From Bettongia penicillata ogilbyi (lineage: Eukaryota; Chordata; Mammalia; Diprotodontia; Potoroidae), in contig JAJHZJ010000496.1 of assembly GCA_023548195.1 (NCBI GenBank), positions 5,081,001 through 5,145,000 on the forward strand: a stretch of 64,000 nt of DNA. The letters are read 5' to 3'. Every line of letters begins with the position of its first letter. Within the stretch, counting starts at the first letter, position 1. A program made the translations under genes and the position numbers. Below are positions 46,056-57,199 of the stretch, one piece after another. Under the pieces are notes generated by a model. That model was not told where the DNA came from. It did no database searches and worked only from the letters and a program-made list of their open reading frames with translations.

Positions 46056-46158
46056 AGGAGGCCTTCTTTAAAAAAAATGTAGAAAATGATTATGCATGCT
46101 TACTATGTTTTCACTTGTCATTAACTTCTCTATGACTCCAAGTTGGAAGGCATTGTCA

Positions 46159-46159
<1 letters not shown>

Positions 46160-46196
<37 letters not shown>

Positions 46197-46201
46197 ACAC
46201 A
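46160..46201. repeat. (AC)n microsatellite
   Basis: About 20 AC units with one 'at' interruption. Confidence 0.95.
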
Positions 46202-46399
46202 AATGCTGACAGCCTATAAGGAAATATATATTTAAAAGAAATCAATATTATCTTTCTGGTGTTCTTCTTTGAAACCATTTCTCCCTGAAAGGGTGGAAAT
46301 TAGATGGACTGGCGACCTGTATATAGCAGAAAACTCTAAGTTAAGGTCAAAATGTTGTTTGAAGAATTTGAAATCACAATATAGTGGCACTTTTGCTGT

Positions 46400-46475
46400 T
46401 CCTTGTTTTTCAGTCATTTAAGTCATATCTGATTCTTCATGACCCCATTCTGGGTTTTCTTGGCAATATACTGAT
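46400..46475 (-). mobile_element. SINE tail fragment
   Basis: 'agtcatatctgattcttcat' followed by 'gaccccattctgggttttct', the antisense SINE tail. Confidence 0.75.
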
Positions 46476-47076
46476 GGAAAACAGGCCTATCACTTCTTAT
46501 ACAATACAGTAAAGAAGTAGGTCAGAGTGGACAAGATGGGCCATTTCTTCATGCCAACCCATAATGGAAGGCTATTTACTTCCTGAATGATTTATATGAA
46601 CACATCATTTTGCTTAGCAGCCATCATGGGAACACAGCAATTTCCAAATACAATTGGGCACTTGCAACTCTGGTATGTTGATTTCAGTGATGCACAAAAA
46701 CAAAAACATACCTGTTAAAAAAGTAAACAATATTTATCTACCCAGAATTTTTTTTCTTTCTACCCATACCTTAGAAAAGCAAAACAAATGCTTATAAAAA
46801 TAGTCAAGCAAAACAAATTTCCATGTTGGCCATGTTCCAAAATGTATGTCTCATTCTCTCTCCATCACCTCTCTGTCACGTGGTCAATAATATTCTTCAT
46901 CACTGGTACTCACATAACCTCTTACAAGCATTCTATGGACAAAGTTTAACATCTCAATGAGAAATCAATAGATTAAGAAATTACCTTGTTACCAACAAAA
47001 TTTGATTGTTTTGATGAAATTAAAATAATAGTTTCATAAATTTTTGTGGACCAATATTTGAAAAATTTCTTACTAA
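46476..47076. other. Unclassified DNA
   Basis: No repeat or gene recognised. Confidence 0.4.
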
Positions 47077-49653
47077 TTAATTAATTTATTTTTAGTTTTC
47101 AAAATTCACTTCCACAAGATTTTGAATTCCAAACTTTTTCCCCATCTCTTCTTTCCATTCACCCCAAGACATCAGGCATTCTGATTACTCTTTTTCCTAA
47201 TATGCTCTCCTTTCTATCACACCCCCTCCCTTCTCTTATCCCCTTTCCCTCTATTTTCTTGTAGGGCAAATTAGACTTCCATACCCCCTTGCCTGTATGT
47301 CTTATTTCCCAGTTGCATGTAAAAACAAATTGAACATTCATTTTTAAAACTGTAAGTTCCAATTTTTCTCCCTTCCTCCCTCCATACCCTCCACCACTGA
47401 GAAGGCAAATAATTTTTTATAGGTTATACATGTGTAGTCATGCAAAATCCTTCCATAATGGTCATGTTGTTAAAGACTAACTATATTTTCCTCCATCCTA
47501 TCCTGCCCCCCATTTTTATTCACTCTTTTGACTCTGTCTCTCCTCAAAAGTGTTTACTTCTAATTACCCATTCCTTCCATTTACCCTCCCTTCTATCATC
47601 CCCCACTTGTCCCCTTCTCCCCTACTTTTCTATAGTGTAAGATAGATTTTCATATCAAATTGAGTGTGCATTTTATTCCCTCCTTACACCAAATCTGATG
47701 AGAGTAAGATTCACTTTTTCCCTCTCACCTCTCCCTTTTTCCTACATTGAAAAACCTTTTTCTTGCCTCTTTTATGTGAGATAATTTATCAAATTCTATT
47801 TCTCCCTCTCTTTTTCTCCCAATATATTCCTCTCTCACCCCTAAATTTAATTTTTTAGATGTCATCTCTTCATATTCAACTCAGCCTGTGCCCTCTTTCT
47901 ATATGTATATATCTCTCCAATTACCCTAATACTGAAAAAAGTCTCAAGACTTACAGATATTATCTTTCCATATAGGAATGTAAATAATTCAACTTTGATA
48001 AATCCCTTGTGATTTCTCTTTCCTATTTACCTTTTCCTGATTCTCTTGATTCATATTTGAAAGTCAAATTTTCTATTCTATTCTTTTCATCAAGAATGCT
48101 TGAAAGTCTTCTATTTCATTGAATGACAAGTTTTGCTGGGTAAGTGATTGTTGGTTGTAATCCTAGCTCTTTTGACCTCTGGAATATCATATTCCAAACC
48201 CTGAGATACCTTAATGTAGAAACTGCTAGATCATGTGTTATCCTGATTCTATTTCCACAATACTTGTTTCTTTCTGGTGCTTGCAATATTTTCCCCTTGA
48301 CCTGGGAACTCTGGAATTTAGCTACAATATTACTAGGAGTTTTCCTGTTAGGATCTCTTTCAAGAGGTGATCAGTTGGTTCGTTTAATATCTATTTTACC
48401 CTCAGGTTCTAGAATATAATTTCTTGAAAGATGATGTCTAGGTTCTTTTTTTTATCATGGATTTCAGGTAGTCCAATAATTTTTAAAATTATCTCTCTTG
48501 CATCTATTTTCCAGGTCAGTCATTTTTCCAATAAGATATTTCACATTGTCTGCTATTTTTTATTCCTTTGGTTCTGTTACAAAATTTCTTGATTTTTCAT
48601 AAAATCATTAGCTTCCATCTGCTCCATTATAATCTTTAATTAATTATTGTTGTAAGCGAGCTCTTGGACTTCCTTTTCCATCTGACCAGCTTTTTTTTTT
48701 AAGGCATTCTTCTCCTCATTGGCTTTATGGATCTCTTTTGCTATTTGAGTTATACTATTTTAAGGTGTTAGTTTCATCAGCATTTTTGGGTCCCTTTTAG
48801 GAAGCAGTTGACTTGTTTTTCATGATTTTCTTGCATGACTCTTGTTTTGCTTCCTAAATTTATTTTCTACTTCTCTTACTCAATTTTCCAAATTCTTTTG
48901 AGCTCTTCCATGACCTGAGACCAATTCATATTTTCTTAAAAGCTTGTGATGTAGGATCTTTGACTTTGTTGTCTACTTCTGTTTGTATATTTTGGTCTTC
49001 CTTGTCACTAAATAGGATTCTATAGTTTGATTATTTTTCCCATTTTTGCTCATTTCCCCAGTTAGTTTTATAACTTAACTTTTGAGCTCTTTGTCAAGAT
49101 GGTTCTCAGACTCCAGGGGTTGTTGGGGGGTGTACTCTAAGTCCCTGAACCCCCCACAATATGTGAGTCTAGAGCTCCAGAAACAGCAGCTGCTACTGCC
49201 CCTGCTGCTGCTGTTTCCCTTGCTGTTGTTGTGGCTGCCATGGGTTCCACCACCCCCTCTGCTGCCCTGGGTCTGGGACCTGACCATTCTTCTCTCTCAT
49301 ACAGATCTGACAGTTTTTTTTCCCACTGACTTTTCAAGTTATCCTCAGCATTTTAGGGTTTTGAAGTCTGGAAACTGCCACAAGTGTCAGAGATTGAGTC
49401 CCCCATGGCCTGCTAAAGTCCTTTCTGTGCTAGCAGCCCATGGTGGATGCGCTCTGCTCCTAGTCTGGTGCAATAGACCCTTCTCATTAGTCTTCCAGGC
49501 TGTCTTGGACTGGAGATTTGCTTCACTCCATCATTCTATGGGTTCTGCAGCTCCAGAATTTGTTTAAGTTCATTTTTTTACAGGTATTTGGCTGGGCCTG
49601 TGGGGAGAGCTGTAGAAAGTCTCTACTTCTACTCTGCCATCTTGGCTCCACCC
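47077..49653 (-). mobile_element. HAL1 (half-L1) element, older copy
   Basis: Full span about 2.6 kb. Read on the minus strand, it has the GGAGCCAAGATGG 5' end at about 49653, a 5' UTR of about 600 bp, ORF1 remnants (about 49053 to 48080), then about 1 kb of purine-rich 3' UTR ending near 47077. No ORF2 is present between ORF1 and the 3' UTR. The 3' UTR and 5' UTR both align with the copy at 51295-54111, so the absence of ORF2 is a family trait and not a private deletion. That is the definition of HAL1. More decayed than its neighbour; no clear target-site duplication. Confidence 0.85.
48080..49053 (-). pseudogene. HAL1 ORF1 remnant (L1 ORF1p-like)
   Basis: ORF1 of L1-type elements encodes a trimeric RNA-binding chaperone with coiled coil, RRM and C-terminal domain. 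Here the reading frame is broken many times and no stretch above about 60 codons survives on the coding strand. It is recognised by alignment to the better-preserved ORF1 at 52330-53434: the plus strands share 'aagaatgcttgaaa', 'gatgatgtctaggttctttt' and 'cctgattctatttccacaat'. The start is placed at the ATG complementary to 49051-49053 by position relative to that copy. Small deletions (a few to about 11 bp) relative to the second copy account for several frame breaks. Confidence 0.7.
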
Positions 49654-50007
49654 TTAGTTTTGTAATTTTTAAAAGCTTAATTGCAAATATTATTCCACTA
49701 TCCTGGGATCTCAGAGACATAGTTTATTCCATGAATGAGATATTTCTTTTTTACTCTTTAAACATGGAAATGATTTCTTTGTCAATGTGACAGATGAAAT
49801 TCATTGCAGTTTGTATTTCAGGACTGATGAAAAGAAATTGTAACATAACCCACAGCACATCTTTTATTATATCAGGCCATTACTATGGAAAGGAGAGTCT
49901 AAACAGAAATATAATCATTGGCAGATGACAATACTTGTGATGTTTCTGAGGTAACAATATCATAAACTTTGACATTCATTACATTTTATATTATTTATAA
50001 TGTTATA
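49654..50007. other. Unclassified DNA
   Basis: No repeat or gene recognised. Confidence 0.4.
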
Positions 50008-50175
50008 GCCTTAGAATTAGGAGAGATTACCAAGATTCATCTTGTCCAGTGCTTGATTTATAGAAGAAGAAATTCAGTCGCAAAGAGGAAAAATAACTTG
50101 CCCAAAAATAACTATGTCAGAACTTCCAATCAAGCACTGGCTTCATTATATCTCACTGTCTTCTCCATGTGGGGC
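50008..50175 (-). mobile_element. CORE-SINE fragment
   Basis: 'cttgatttatagaagaagaa', 'attcagtcgcaaagaggaaa' and 'aataacttgcccaaaaataa'. Confidence 0.65.
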
Positions 50176-50363
50176 CAGCTTATCATTTAGACAATCTGTG
50201 ATTTTTTTTGGTGGTAGTTTAAGGTTTTGAATTTTGGAAGGGGATGAAAAGGTAAATTGCATGCCTATAGTCATTTTAAGTCACCCTTTTCTTAATATCT
50301 GTGATGTGTCAAAGAGAGCAACAGGTTGCTTGGAGCCTTGCTTATCAAAAAAAACAAAACAGC

Positions 50364-50396
50364 AGACACACACACACATACACATAACACACACTA
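50364..50396. repeat. CA-rich run
   Basis: Short 'cacacacacacata' units. Confidence 0.8.
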
Positions 50397-50544
50397 ATGT
50401 AAACAATAATCACAACCACAACATTAGTTATCAGGTTTGACTTAGAGCCAAGATTTCCTAATTTTTAAATGAACAATTTCAATTAAATCATGAAAGGAGA
50501 AAATGGAGATTTTTTTTTTTAATGGTGTGGTTAGCACTATAGCT

Positions 50545-50850
50545 CCCCAGGATCTAGAATCACAGAATTTCTGAATTGGCCTAGCTTTTAGAGGCCATCT
50601 GGTACAACCTACATGTAAAGGCGAATGCCTACAACAGCACGACCAGCAAGGGGCCATCCAACATTTGGAGAACTCCACTCAAGTAGGGAGACCCCTGTCT
50701 CTTGAGATAACCCATTCCACTTTGAGAAAATTCTTCATACTCAAAATTTTCCTGACATTAAACCCAAATTCGCCTCTTTGAAAACTCCACTAACTGCTTC
50801 TAGTTCTGTCCTTTGGGGCTAAACAGAGTAAGGCTTTCCCTGCACTTCCT
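50545..50850. mobile_element. CR1/L3-like LINE 3' fragment
   Basis: 'agaatcacagaatttctgaa', 'aggccatctggtacaaccta', 'gataacccattccactttga', 'actgcttctagttctgtcct' and 'tttggggctaaacagagtaa' follow the order of the CR1/L3 3' region found across amniotes. No coding frame. Very old. Confidence 0.65.
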
Positions 50851-51084
50851 AAATGCTCACTAACACAATTGTTAATAATTCTAGTAGAATTTTCTGAGGA
50901 TTTAGGAAAGAGAAGTTATTCATTTGGGAGTTCCCTATAGCAATGAAATCACAGATCTATTTCTCACTCTCCTATCTTTTTTCAGGGCTTAGCTCAAGTG
51001 CTATTCTCCTCTCCCTCCTTCTCACTTCCCCTCCATTCTTCTAGTTGTTAATATTTTCTCTCTCCCCAAATTGCCGTGCTTTTG

Positions 51085-51284
51085 TGTATTTGTCTATCAA
51101 CAATCACTAAGCATTTTTAAGTGCCTACTATGCACTAAGCTCTGGGGATGCAGAAAGTCCCTGTTTTCAAGAAGGTTACAATCTATTAGGAGAAACAGCA
51201 TACAAAGAACTATGCCCAAACAAATATCATACAAAATTAACTGGAAATTATCAGGGGAGAGAAGGCATTTCTATTAAAGGGAAT
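51085..51284 (+). repeat. RepA, left half (split by HAL1)
   Basis: 'aagtgcctactatgcactaa', 'gctctggggatgcagaaagt', 'aactatgcccaaacaaatat' and 'aattaactggaaattatcag' run up to the HAL1 insertion site. The continuation is at 54112-54330. Confidence 0.75.
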
Positions 51285-51293
51285 TGATAAAAC
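51285..51293. repeat. HAL1 target-site duplication, left
   Basis: TGATAAAAC immediately before the poly(T) (antisense poly(A)) of the HAL1. It corresponds to TGATAAAGAC at 54112-54121. Confidence 0.7.
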
Positions 51294-52117
51294 CTTTTTT
51301 TTAGTTAAATTTATTTCTTTAACTTTTTACAATCATTTTCACAAAATTTTGGGTTCCAAATTTCTCCCCATTTGTCCCCTCTCCCCACCCCAATACACTG
51401 AGCATTCTAATTACCCCTATCACCAATCTGCCCTCTCTTCTATCATCCCTCCCTTCCCTTGTCTCCATCTTCCCTTTTTCCCTGGAGGGCCAGATAACTT
51501 TATATTCCCCATTACCTGTATTTCTTATTTCCTAGTAGCAACAACAATCCTCGACAGTTGTTCCTAAAACTTTGAGTTCCTACTTCTCCCCATCTCTCCC
51601 ACCCCACCAATTCCCTTTGGGAAGGCAGGCAATTCAATATAGGCCATATCTATGTAGTTTTGCAAATGACTTCCATAATAGTTGTGTTGTGTAAGACTAA
51701 CTATATTTCCTTCCATCTTATCCTGCTTCTATTGCTTCTATTCTCTCTTTTGATTCTGTCCCTCCCCAAGAGTGTTGATTTCAAATTGCTCCCTCCTCCC
51801 ATTGTCCTCCCTTCCATTATCCCCCCCACCCTGCTTATCCCCTTCTCCCCCACTTTCCTGTATTGTAAGATAGGTTTTCATACCAAAATGAATGTGCATT
51901 TTATTCCTTCCTTAAGTCGAATGTGATGAGAGTAAATTTCATATTTTTCCCTCAGCTCTCCTCTTTTTCCCTCCACTAAAAAGTCTCCTGCCTGCCCCTT
52001 CTATGAGAGATAATTTGCCCCATTCCATTTCACCCTCTCTCCTCCCAATACATTTCTCTCTCACTGCTTCATTTTTTAAAATATGATTCCATCCTGTTCA
52101 ATTCACTCTGTGCTCTC

Positions 52118-52190
52118 TATCCCTGTGTGTGCGTGCACGTGTGTATGTGTGTGTGCATGCACACGTATACATGTGTGTGTGTATGTCTGT
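52118..52190. repeat. TG/CA microsatellite in HAL1 3' UTR
   Basis: Alternating tgtg, gcgtgcacgtg and tgcatgcacac units. Absent from the matching place in the older copy. Confidence 0.85.
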
Positions 52191-52329
52191 GTGTAATCCC
52201 ACTAACTACCCAGATACTGAAAAATTTTAAGAGTTACAAATATTGTCTTTCAATGTAGGAATGTAAACAGTTCACTTTTGGTAAGTCCCTTATGACTTCT
52301 CTTTGCTGTTTACTTTTTCATGCTTCTTC

Positions 52330-53434
52330 TCATTCTTGTGTTTGAAAGTCAAATTTTCCTTTCAGCTCTGGTCTTTTCATCAAGAATGCTTGAAAATCCT
52401 CTATTTCATTGAAACACCATATTTTCCCCTGAAGTATTATACTCAGTTTTGCTGGGTAGGTGATTCTTGGTTTGAGTCCTAGTTCCTTTGACTTCTGGAA
52501 TATCCTATTCCATGCCCTTCGATCCCTTAATGTAGAAGGTGCTAGATCTTGTGTTATCCTGATTTTATTTCCACAATACTGGAATTGTTTCTTTCTAGCT
52601 GCTTGCAAGATTTTCTCCTTGACCTGGGAATCCTGGAATTTGGCCACAATGTTCCTAGGAGTTTCTCTTTTTGGATCTCTTTCAAGTGGTGATTGCTGGA
52701 TTCCTTGAATACTTATTTTGCCCTCTGGTTCTAGAATATCAGGGCAGTTTTCCTTGATAATTTCATGAAAGATGATGTCTAGGTTCTTTTTTTTTGATCT
52801 TGACTTTCAGGTAGTTCTATAATTTTTAAACTGTCTCTCTTGGATCTATTTTCCAAATCAGTTGTTTTTCCACAGAGATATTTCACATTATCTTCCATTT
52901 TTTTCATTCTTTTGGTTTTGTTGATTTCTTGGTTTCTCATAAAGTCATTAGCCTCCATCTGTTTCATTCTAATTTTGAAAGAACTATTTTCTTCAGTGAG
53001 CTTTTGAACTTCCTTTTCCATTTGGCCAATTCTGCTTTTGAAACCATTCTTCTCCTCATTAGCTTTTTGAACCTCTTTTGCCAGTTGACTTAGCCTATTT
53101 TTCAAGGTGTTATTTTCTTCAGCACTTTTTTTTATATGAATCCTTTCCTCATCCCCCTTACCTGCTTTTCATACCTTTCTTGCATCTCTCTCATTTCTCT
53201 TCCCAGTTTTTCCTCCACCTCTCTCACTTGATTTTCAAATTCCTTTTTGAGGTCTTCCATGACCTGAGCCTATTGAATATTTATTTTAGATGTTTGGGAT
53301 ACAGAAGCCTTGACTTTTATGTCTTTCCCTGATGGTAAGCATTGTTTTTCCTCATCCAAAAAGAAGGGAGGAGATATCTGTTCATCAGGAAAGTAACCTT
53401 CTATGGTCTTGTTTTTTTTCCCTTTTCTGGGCAT
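52330..53434 (-). pseudogene. HAL1 ORF1, broken
   Basis: L1 ORF1-like RNA-binding protein, cytoplasmic RNP component in active L1s. The start is the ATG complementary to 53432-53434, followed by Pro-Arg-Lys-Gly-Lys-Lys codons as in other L1 ORF1 N-termini. One open piece (53105 to 52779) is a heptad-rich coiled coil, with 'LAKEVQKANEEKNGFKSRIG' and 'MEKEVQKLTEENSSFKIRMK' as repeated blocks. The second (52647 to 52330) is the C-terminal RNA-binding domain, with 'AARKKQFQYCGNKIRITQDL' and a 'GLKPRITYPAKL' stretch, ending at a TGA. The two are out of frame; the break is best placed in the 9-nt T run near 52788-52796. A foreign 32-nt patch at 53129-53160 breaks the N-terminal part. Expected intact length is about 360 residues. 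Confidence 0.85.
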
Positions 53435-54111
53435 TTTCCCAGCCAGTTATTTGACTTCTGAGATTCTTTTCCAACCCCTCCTTGCCTCCAGATCTACCCA
53501 GCTAGTGCTTGTGGTCTGAGATTCAAATGCTGCTCCCCAGCCTCAGGGTTTTCAGTGGGGTCAGGGCTGCTATTCAGTGTGAGATTAAGTTCAGCTGTTT
53601 CGGTGGGGGCAGGACTGCCTCACAGCGCTCAGTTCCCTCAGGGGGTTTATGCAGAGGTCTTCAACAATGGATCTGAGCTCCTGTCTGCTTTGGGAGCTCC
53701 TGTCTTCTGCTGCCTCTGCTGCTGCCTCCTGAGGGGACCTGAGTTATGGAGACACCCCACTCCCCTCTTGGCCAGTCAAGTGAGGATTCTCTCACTAACC
53801 TTTGGCGTCTGTGGGTGGATGGACCTGCATGGCTGCTGCAGATTCTGTCCCTGAAGCCTGCTTGGATCTGCTCCTCTCGGTGCCACATGGCCAAGGCAGT
53901 CCTGGGCTCTGCTCTTGGCCCGGTGTGCGATGGACCTTTGGTGTCCATTTTTTAGGGCTCTCTGGAATAGAAATCTCCTCCACTCTGTTGTTGTGTGGTT
54001 TCTGCTGCTCCAGAATTTGTTGGGAGTTCTTCTTTACAGGTATTTTATGCGTTGTGGGTTAAGAGCTAGCATATGTGCATCTTTGTATTCCACCATCTTG
54101 GCTCCTCCCCC

Positions 54112-54330
54112 TGATAAAGACTTCTTGAAGAGGGTAGAATTTTAACTGAGACTTAAAGTTAAGAGATGGAGATGAGAAAGGAGAGGGTTCCAGGGATGGG
54201 AGACAGTCTGCGAAAGTGGCTAGAGTCAGGAGATACAATTTCTTGGGGGAAGGAAGCCAGTGTCACTGTATTGCAGAGATCTGCTGGGTGAGGAGATGTG
54301 TAAGGCAATGTTGTCAAACTCCATAGAAAA
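54112..54330 (+). repeat. RepA, right half (split by HAL1)
   Basis: 'tgataaagacttcttgaaga', 'attttaactgagacttaaag' and 'gggttccagggatgggagac' continue RepA from 51284. Confidence 0.75.
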
Positions 54331-54835
54331 AAAAAAGCCATGAAAGAGATCCACATAAGGATCTTTGCAGGCGGCATATTGACTTAGCTTTGAAAAGTAA
54401 CACTATGGATTTTTTGTTACAATTTTATTTATTTTGTTAATATTTCCCAGTGACATTTTAGTTTGGTGCAGGCCACTCAGTGGTGTAGCTCATCATGACA
54501 CATCTGCTGGAAGATATATTTGTGTCCATGTTGAATTCCCCAGTTAACTGTAATCTCTTTGAGGGTAAGGGCTATTTAATTTTTGTAATTCATCTCTATC
54601 CAATAGAATAAATAGTGTTTTACATGTAGTAAATGTTTAATTAATTTTGGTTTAATTGAATTGAACAAAATGTGGATCTTAAATACATGGCTAGATAACA
54701 AGTTTCCAGATGCAAACATTAGAACTAGATGTAGTCATCAGATAGTGTTTAAGTGAAGAAGATCTACACATGGGGGTGGAGCAGGGCCACACTCCCCCCA
54801 CTCTTCCATCTCTCTCCTTCTTGTTTGATGGGATA
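54331..54835 (+). other. Unclassified, with an L2-like tail
   Basis: 54545-54660 carries 'taatctctttgagggtaagg' and 'gtagtaaatgtttaattaat'. The rest is unrecognised. Confidence 0.4.
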
Positions 54836-55440
54836 GTTAAATTAATGGGTAAATCTAATTAGGAAACTGAAAAATTACAGCATGCCTGCTGCCAATACTA
54901 AACCCAATGGACTGTGAGATCAGGATATGGCCGCTCTCAGTCCAAAATGATCTCCCCATGGCGGTATGTGAAGGTGTTTCAGGTGCCTATACTTGGAAAG
55001 AAAACAGCCTTTGCAATTATGCTTTGTAATTTGTTAGTGGTTCAAAAATTAATGACTTTTCACTGCAATAAATGGATTATCATAGGTGACAAAGCACAGA
55101 TTTAATTAATTGCGACAGGTGAAGCCACTTACAGCCAGAGTAGATTTATTTTCAAAATTACCTAAGAAATGATATTTCGATCTTCATAAAGGGTTCTACA
55201 TTGCCAATATATGTGGTTGGTGGACATGAATGGTTATGTACTAAAGTAAATACGTGAGCACAATCCAGAGAGATGAATTAATTCGGTGATTGCATACATC
55301 TCTCAGTTGGTAGTGATGCCACATAAATCACTTGATTTAAATTTGAGGTATTTTAACTGCATGCCAAAATTTCACATTTTGACTAATACATAATTCATGT
55401 ACATTAGCTCTGTTTGCAGTAGAGTTTGCCAACAAGAGTG
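54836..55440. other. Candidate conserved non-coding element
   Basis: Repeat-free for about 600 bp, with stacked TAAT-type cores ('aatctaattagg' near 54852, 'aaaattaatgac' near 55046, TTAATTAATTG at 55102-55112, 'gaattaattcgg' near 55274) and an E-box CAGGTG at 55116-55121. No coding frame above 63 codons. An enhancer role is inference only. Confidence 0.35.
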
Positions 55441-55489
55441 CATCTATTAATGTGTTGTGGTTTTGTTTCCCTGAAACATTTTATTTTTA

Positions 55490-55572
55490 ATGATTATATA
55501 TATATATATTATATATAGCACATATATATAACTATATATATATTTATATATATGTATATATATACATATATA

Positions 55573-55609
<37 letters not shown>

Positions 55610-55610
55610 C
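55490..55610. repeat. (TA)n microsatellite
   Basis: Mostly TA dinucleotides with a short TG block at 55573-55586. Strongly self-complementary. Confidence 0.95.
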
Positions 55611-57199
55611 TTAGAAGAAGGAAGGAGAACCAATTCAGAAATGTCGAAGACTGTGACCATGGTTTTGGCACAAATGCTGGGTCTGCCTAATACAATAGTT
55701 ACTATTGGAAACTGAATTATTACCAGCCAACCATAAGTTTGTTTCATATTTTGATAAAACTCATCTTGCACAACCAATTAAAAAAATCCCTCTGTATTCA
55801 ATTTCATGTAGACACAACATAGCTAACATTTTTAAACCACAGAGGGACTCCATACAATGAAGGGTAGCTTCCTTAATGTGTCTGAGTTTATTGGGTTTTT
55901 TTTGAAGTGGAAAGATTTGAAAGTAGGAACTAATAATCTATAGAAAGGGAAAGATTTACCAAGGTTTCTAGCCTGCGAACCAGAACTGCTTTCTGGAAAA
56001 GCAGAGTTTCCATCCCACTATTTACATTGACTGAGGTATCTCTGAACAAGGCAATCATTCAGAGTCTGCTCAGTTTCCTACCTTTTAAAAGGTAGATAGC
56101 TTGAGGTCCTCCCTCACAGGTTTGTTTCAGGCTTCAAATGAGACAATAGTTATGAAATACTATCCAAGGCTTCACATACTTTATAATAATGAAATATTGG
56201 TAATAATATTTCTACTACTACTAACATTGTAACTGGTAGAAATAATAACATAGATTTAAAATTTTATCCTTCTTGCATGGGCTATGTTCCAGATCAGTAG
56301 TATCAGGCTCAAATAGAATGAGAGTGCTGAAGTGAAGTATAAGGATCCTTCTGGGCCACATATTTACTTAGATAACCAGACTTGTTTATATATTTCTTTT
56401 CTTCTTAATATATCAACACGTTAAAATTAAATGGGACTGATACTTTGGTTTGAGCCACAGTCAGGAGTATTGAGGGTAGCATTGACCTGTGCATCTAACA
56501 CCTCTGCCTAGTGACTCCTGTCTCAATTGATACTCTGTGTAGGTTTTGGGGGTGTTTTTTTCTCCCTACATTGTTGCAGGTTCTCAGGAATCTTAATAAC
56601 TTTGGTAGTTTAAATGCTAAATTTCACATGATGTGAGTTCTAAAAAAATATTTAATTCACCTTTGTTTCCTAGAATAATTATATCATGAATAATAGTTGA
56701 TACTTTTTAAAGAAATCTAGAAATCAAGAAAACTAAACTCCCAAGAGCATATCTGATGTTTTTCCCTAGAGTCTAAAAGTAGGTCTAAAAGTGAGATGTT
56801 ACTAAATTTTATACGATATGAACTTGGAATGAGGCAACGTAGCCCATCATTGAAACTTTTCTAGTCTAAAAATAAATAATCAGTTATAAACATATATACA
56901 CATGTGTGTATATTCATGTGTACATATTTGTGTATATACATATATACATCCACGACACAGGGTTAACATGTATTTTGTTTTTTGGAGTACAACTTTATGG
57001 ACAATCACTTTTTTATTTGTTTTTGATCATATTAAGAGAATACTCAGTGTTCTCAATGTCTGTCTGTCTGATGATCTGTCTCTATGGATCTCTATTCAAG
57101 TAATTCATTTTTCCTTGAAACTAGTAGTCTACCCATTGGTACATGCCACAATTCATCCAGATCTTCCTATCCTGTGAAATCCCTGTTTCTCCGATATTC
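55611..57199. other. Unclassified DNA
   Basis: About 1.6 kb. A TA/TG run at 56890-56950 and no recognised family. Frames reach at most 91 codons. Confidence 0.4.

Larger units (their letters stand above)
51295..54111 (-). mobile_element. HAL1 (half-L1) element, younger copy with TSD
   Basis: About 2.8 kb, 5' end at 54111, 3' end at 51295 with an 8-nt T run (the poly(A) tail on the element's own strand). Order on the minus strand: 5' UTR (about 677 bp), ORF1 (53434 to 52330), then about 1.03 kb of 3' UTR containing a TG microsatellite (52118-52190). No ORF2 lies between them. Flanked by a TGATAAA-based target-site duplication and inserted into a RepA copy. Mobilisation would have depended on L1 ORF2 protein supplied in trans. 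Confidence 0.9.

Noticed and set aside
47440..47640. Plus-strand frames in the pyrimidine-rich region (also 51349-51926)
   Set aside because: Antisense to the purine-rich HAL1 3' UTR; not conserved as protein between the two copies.
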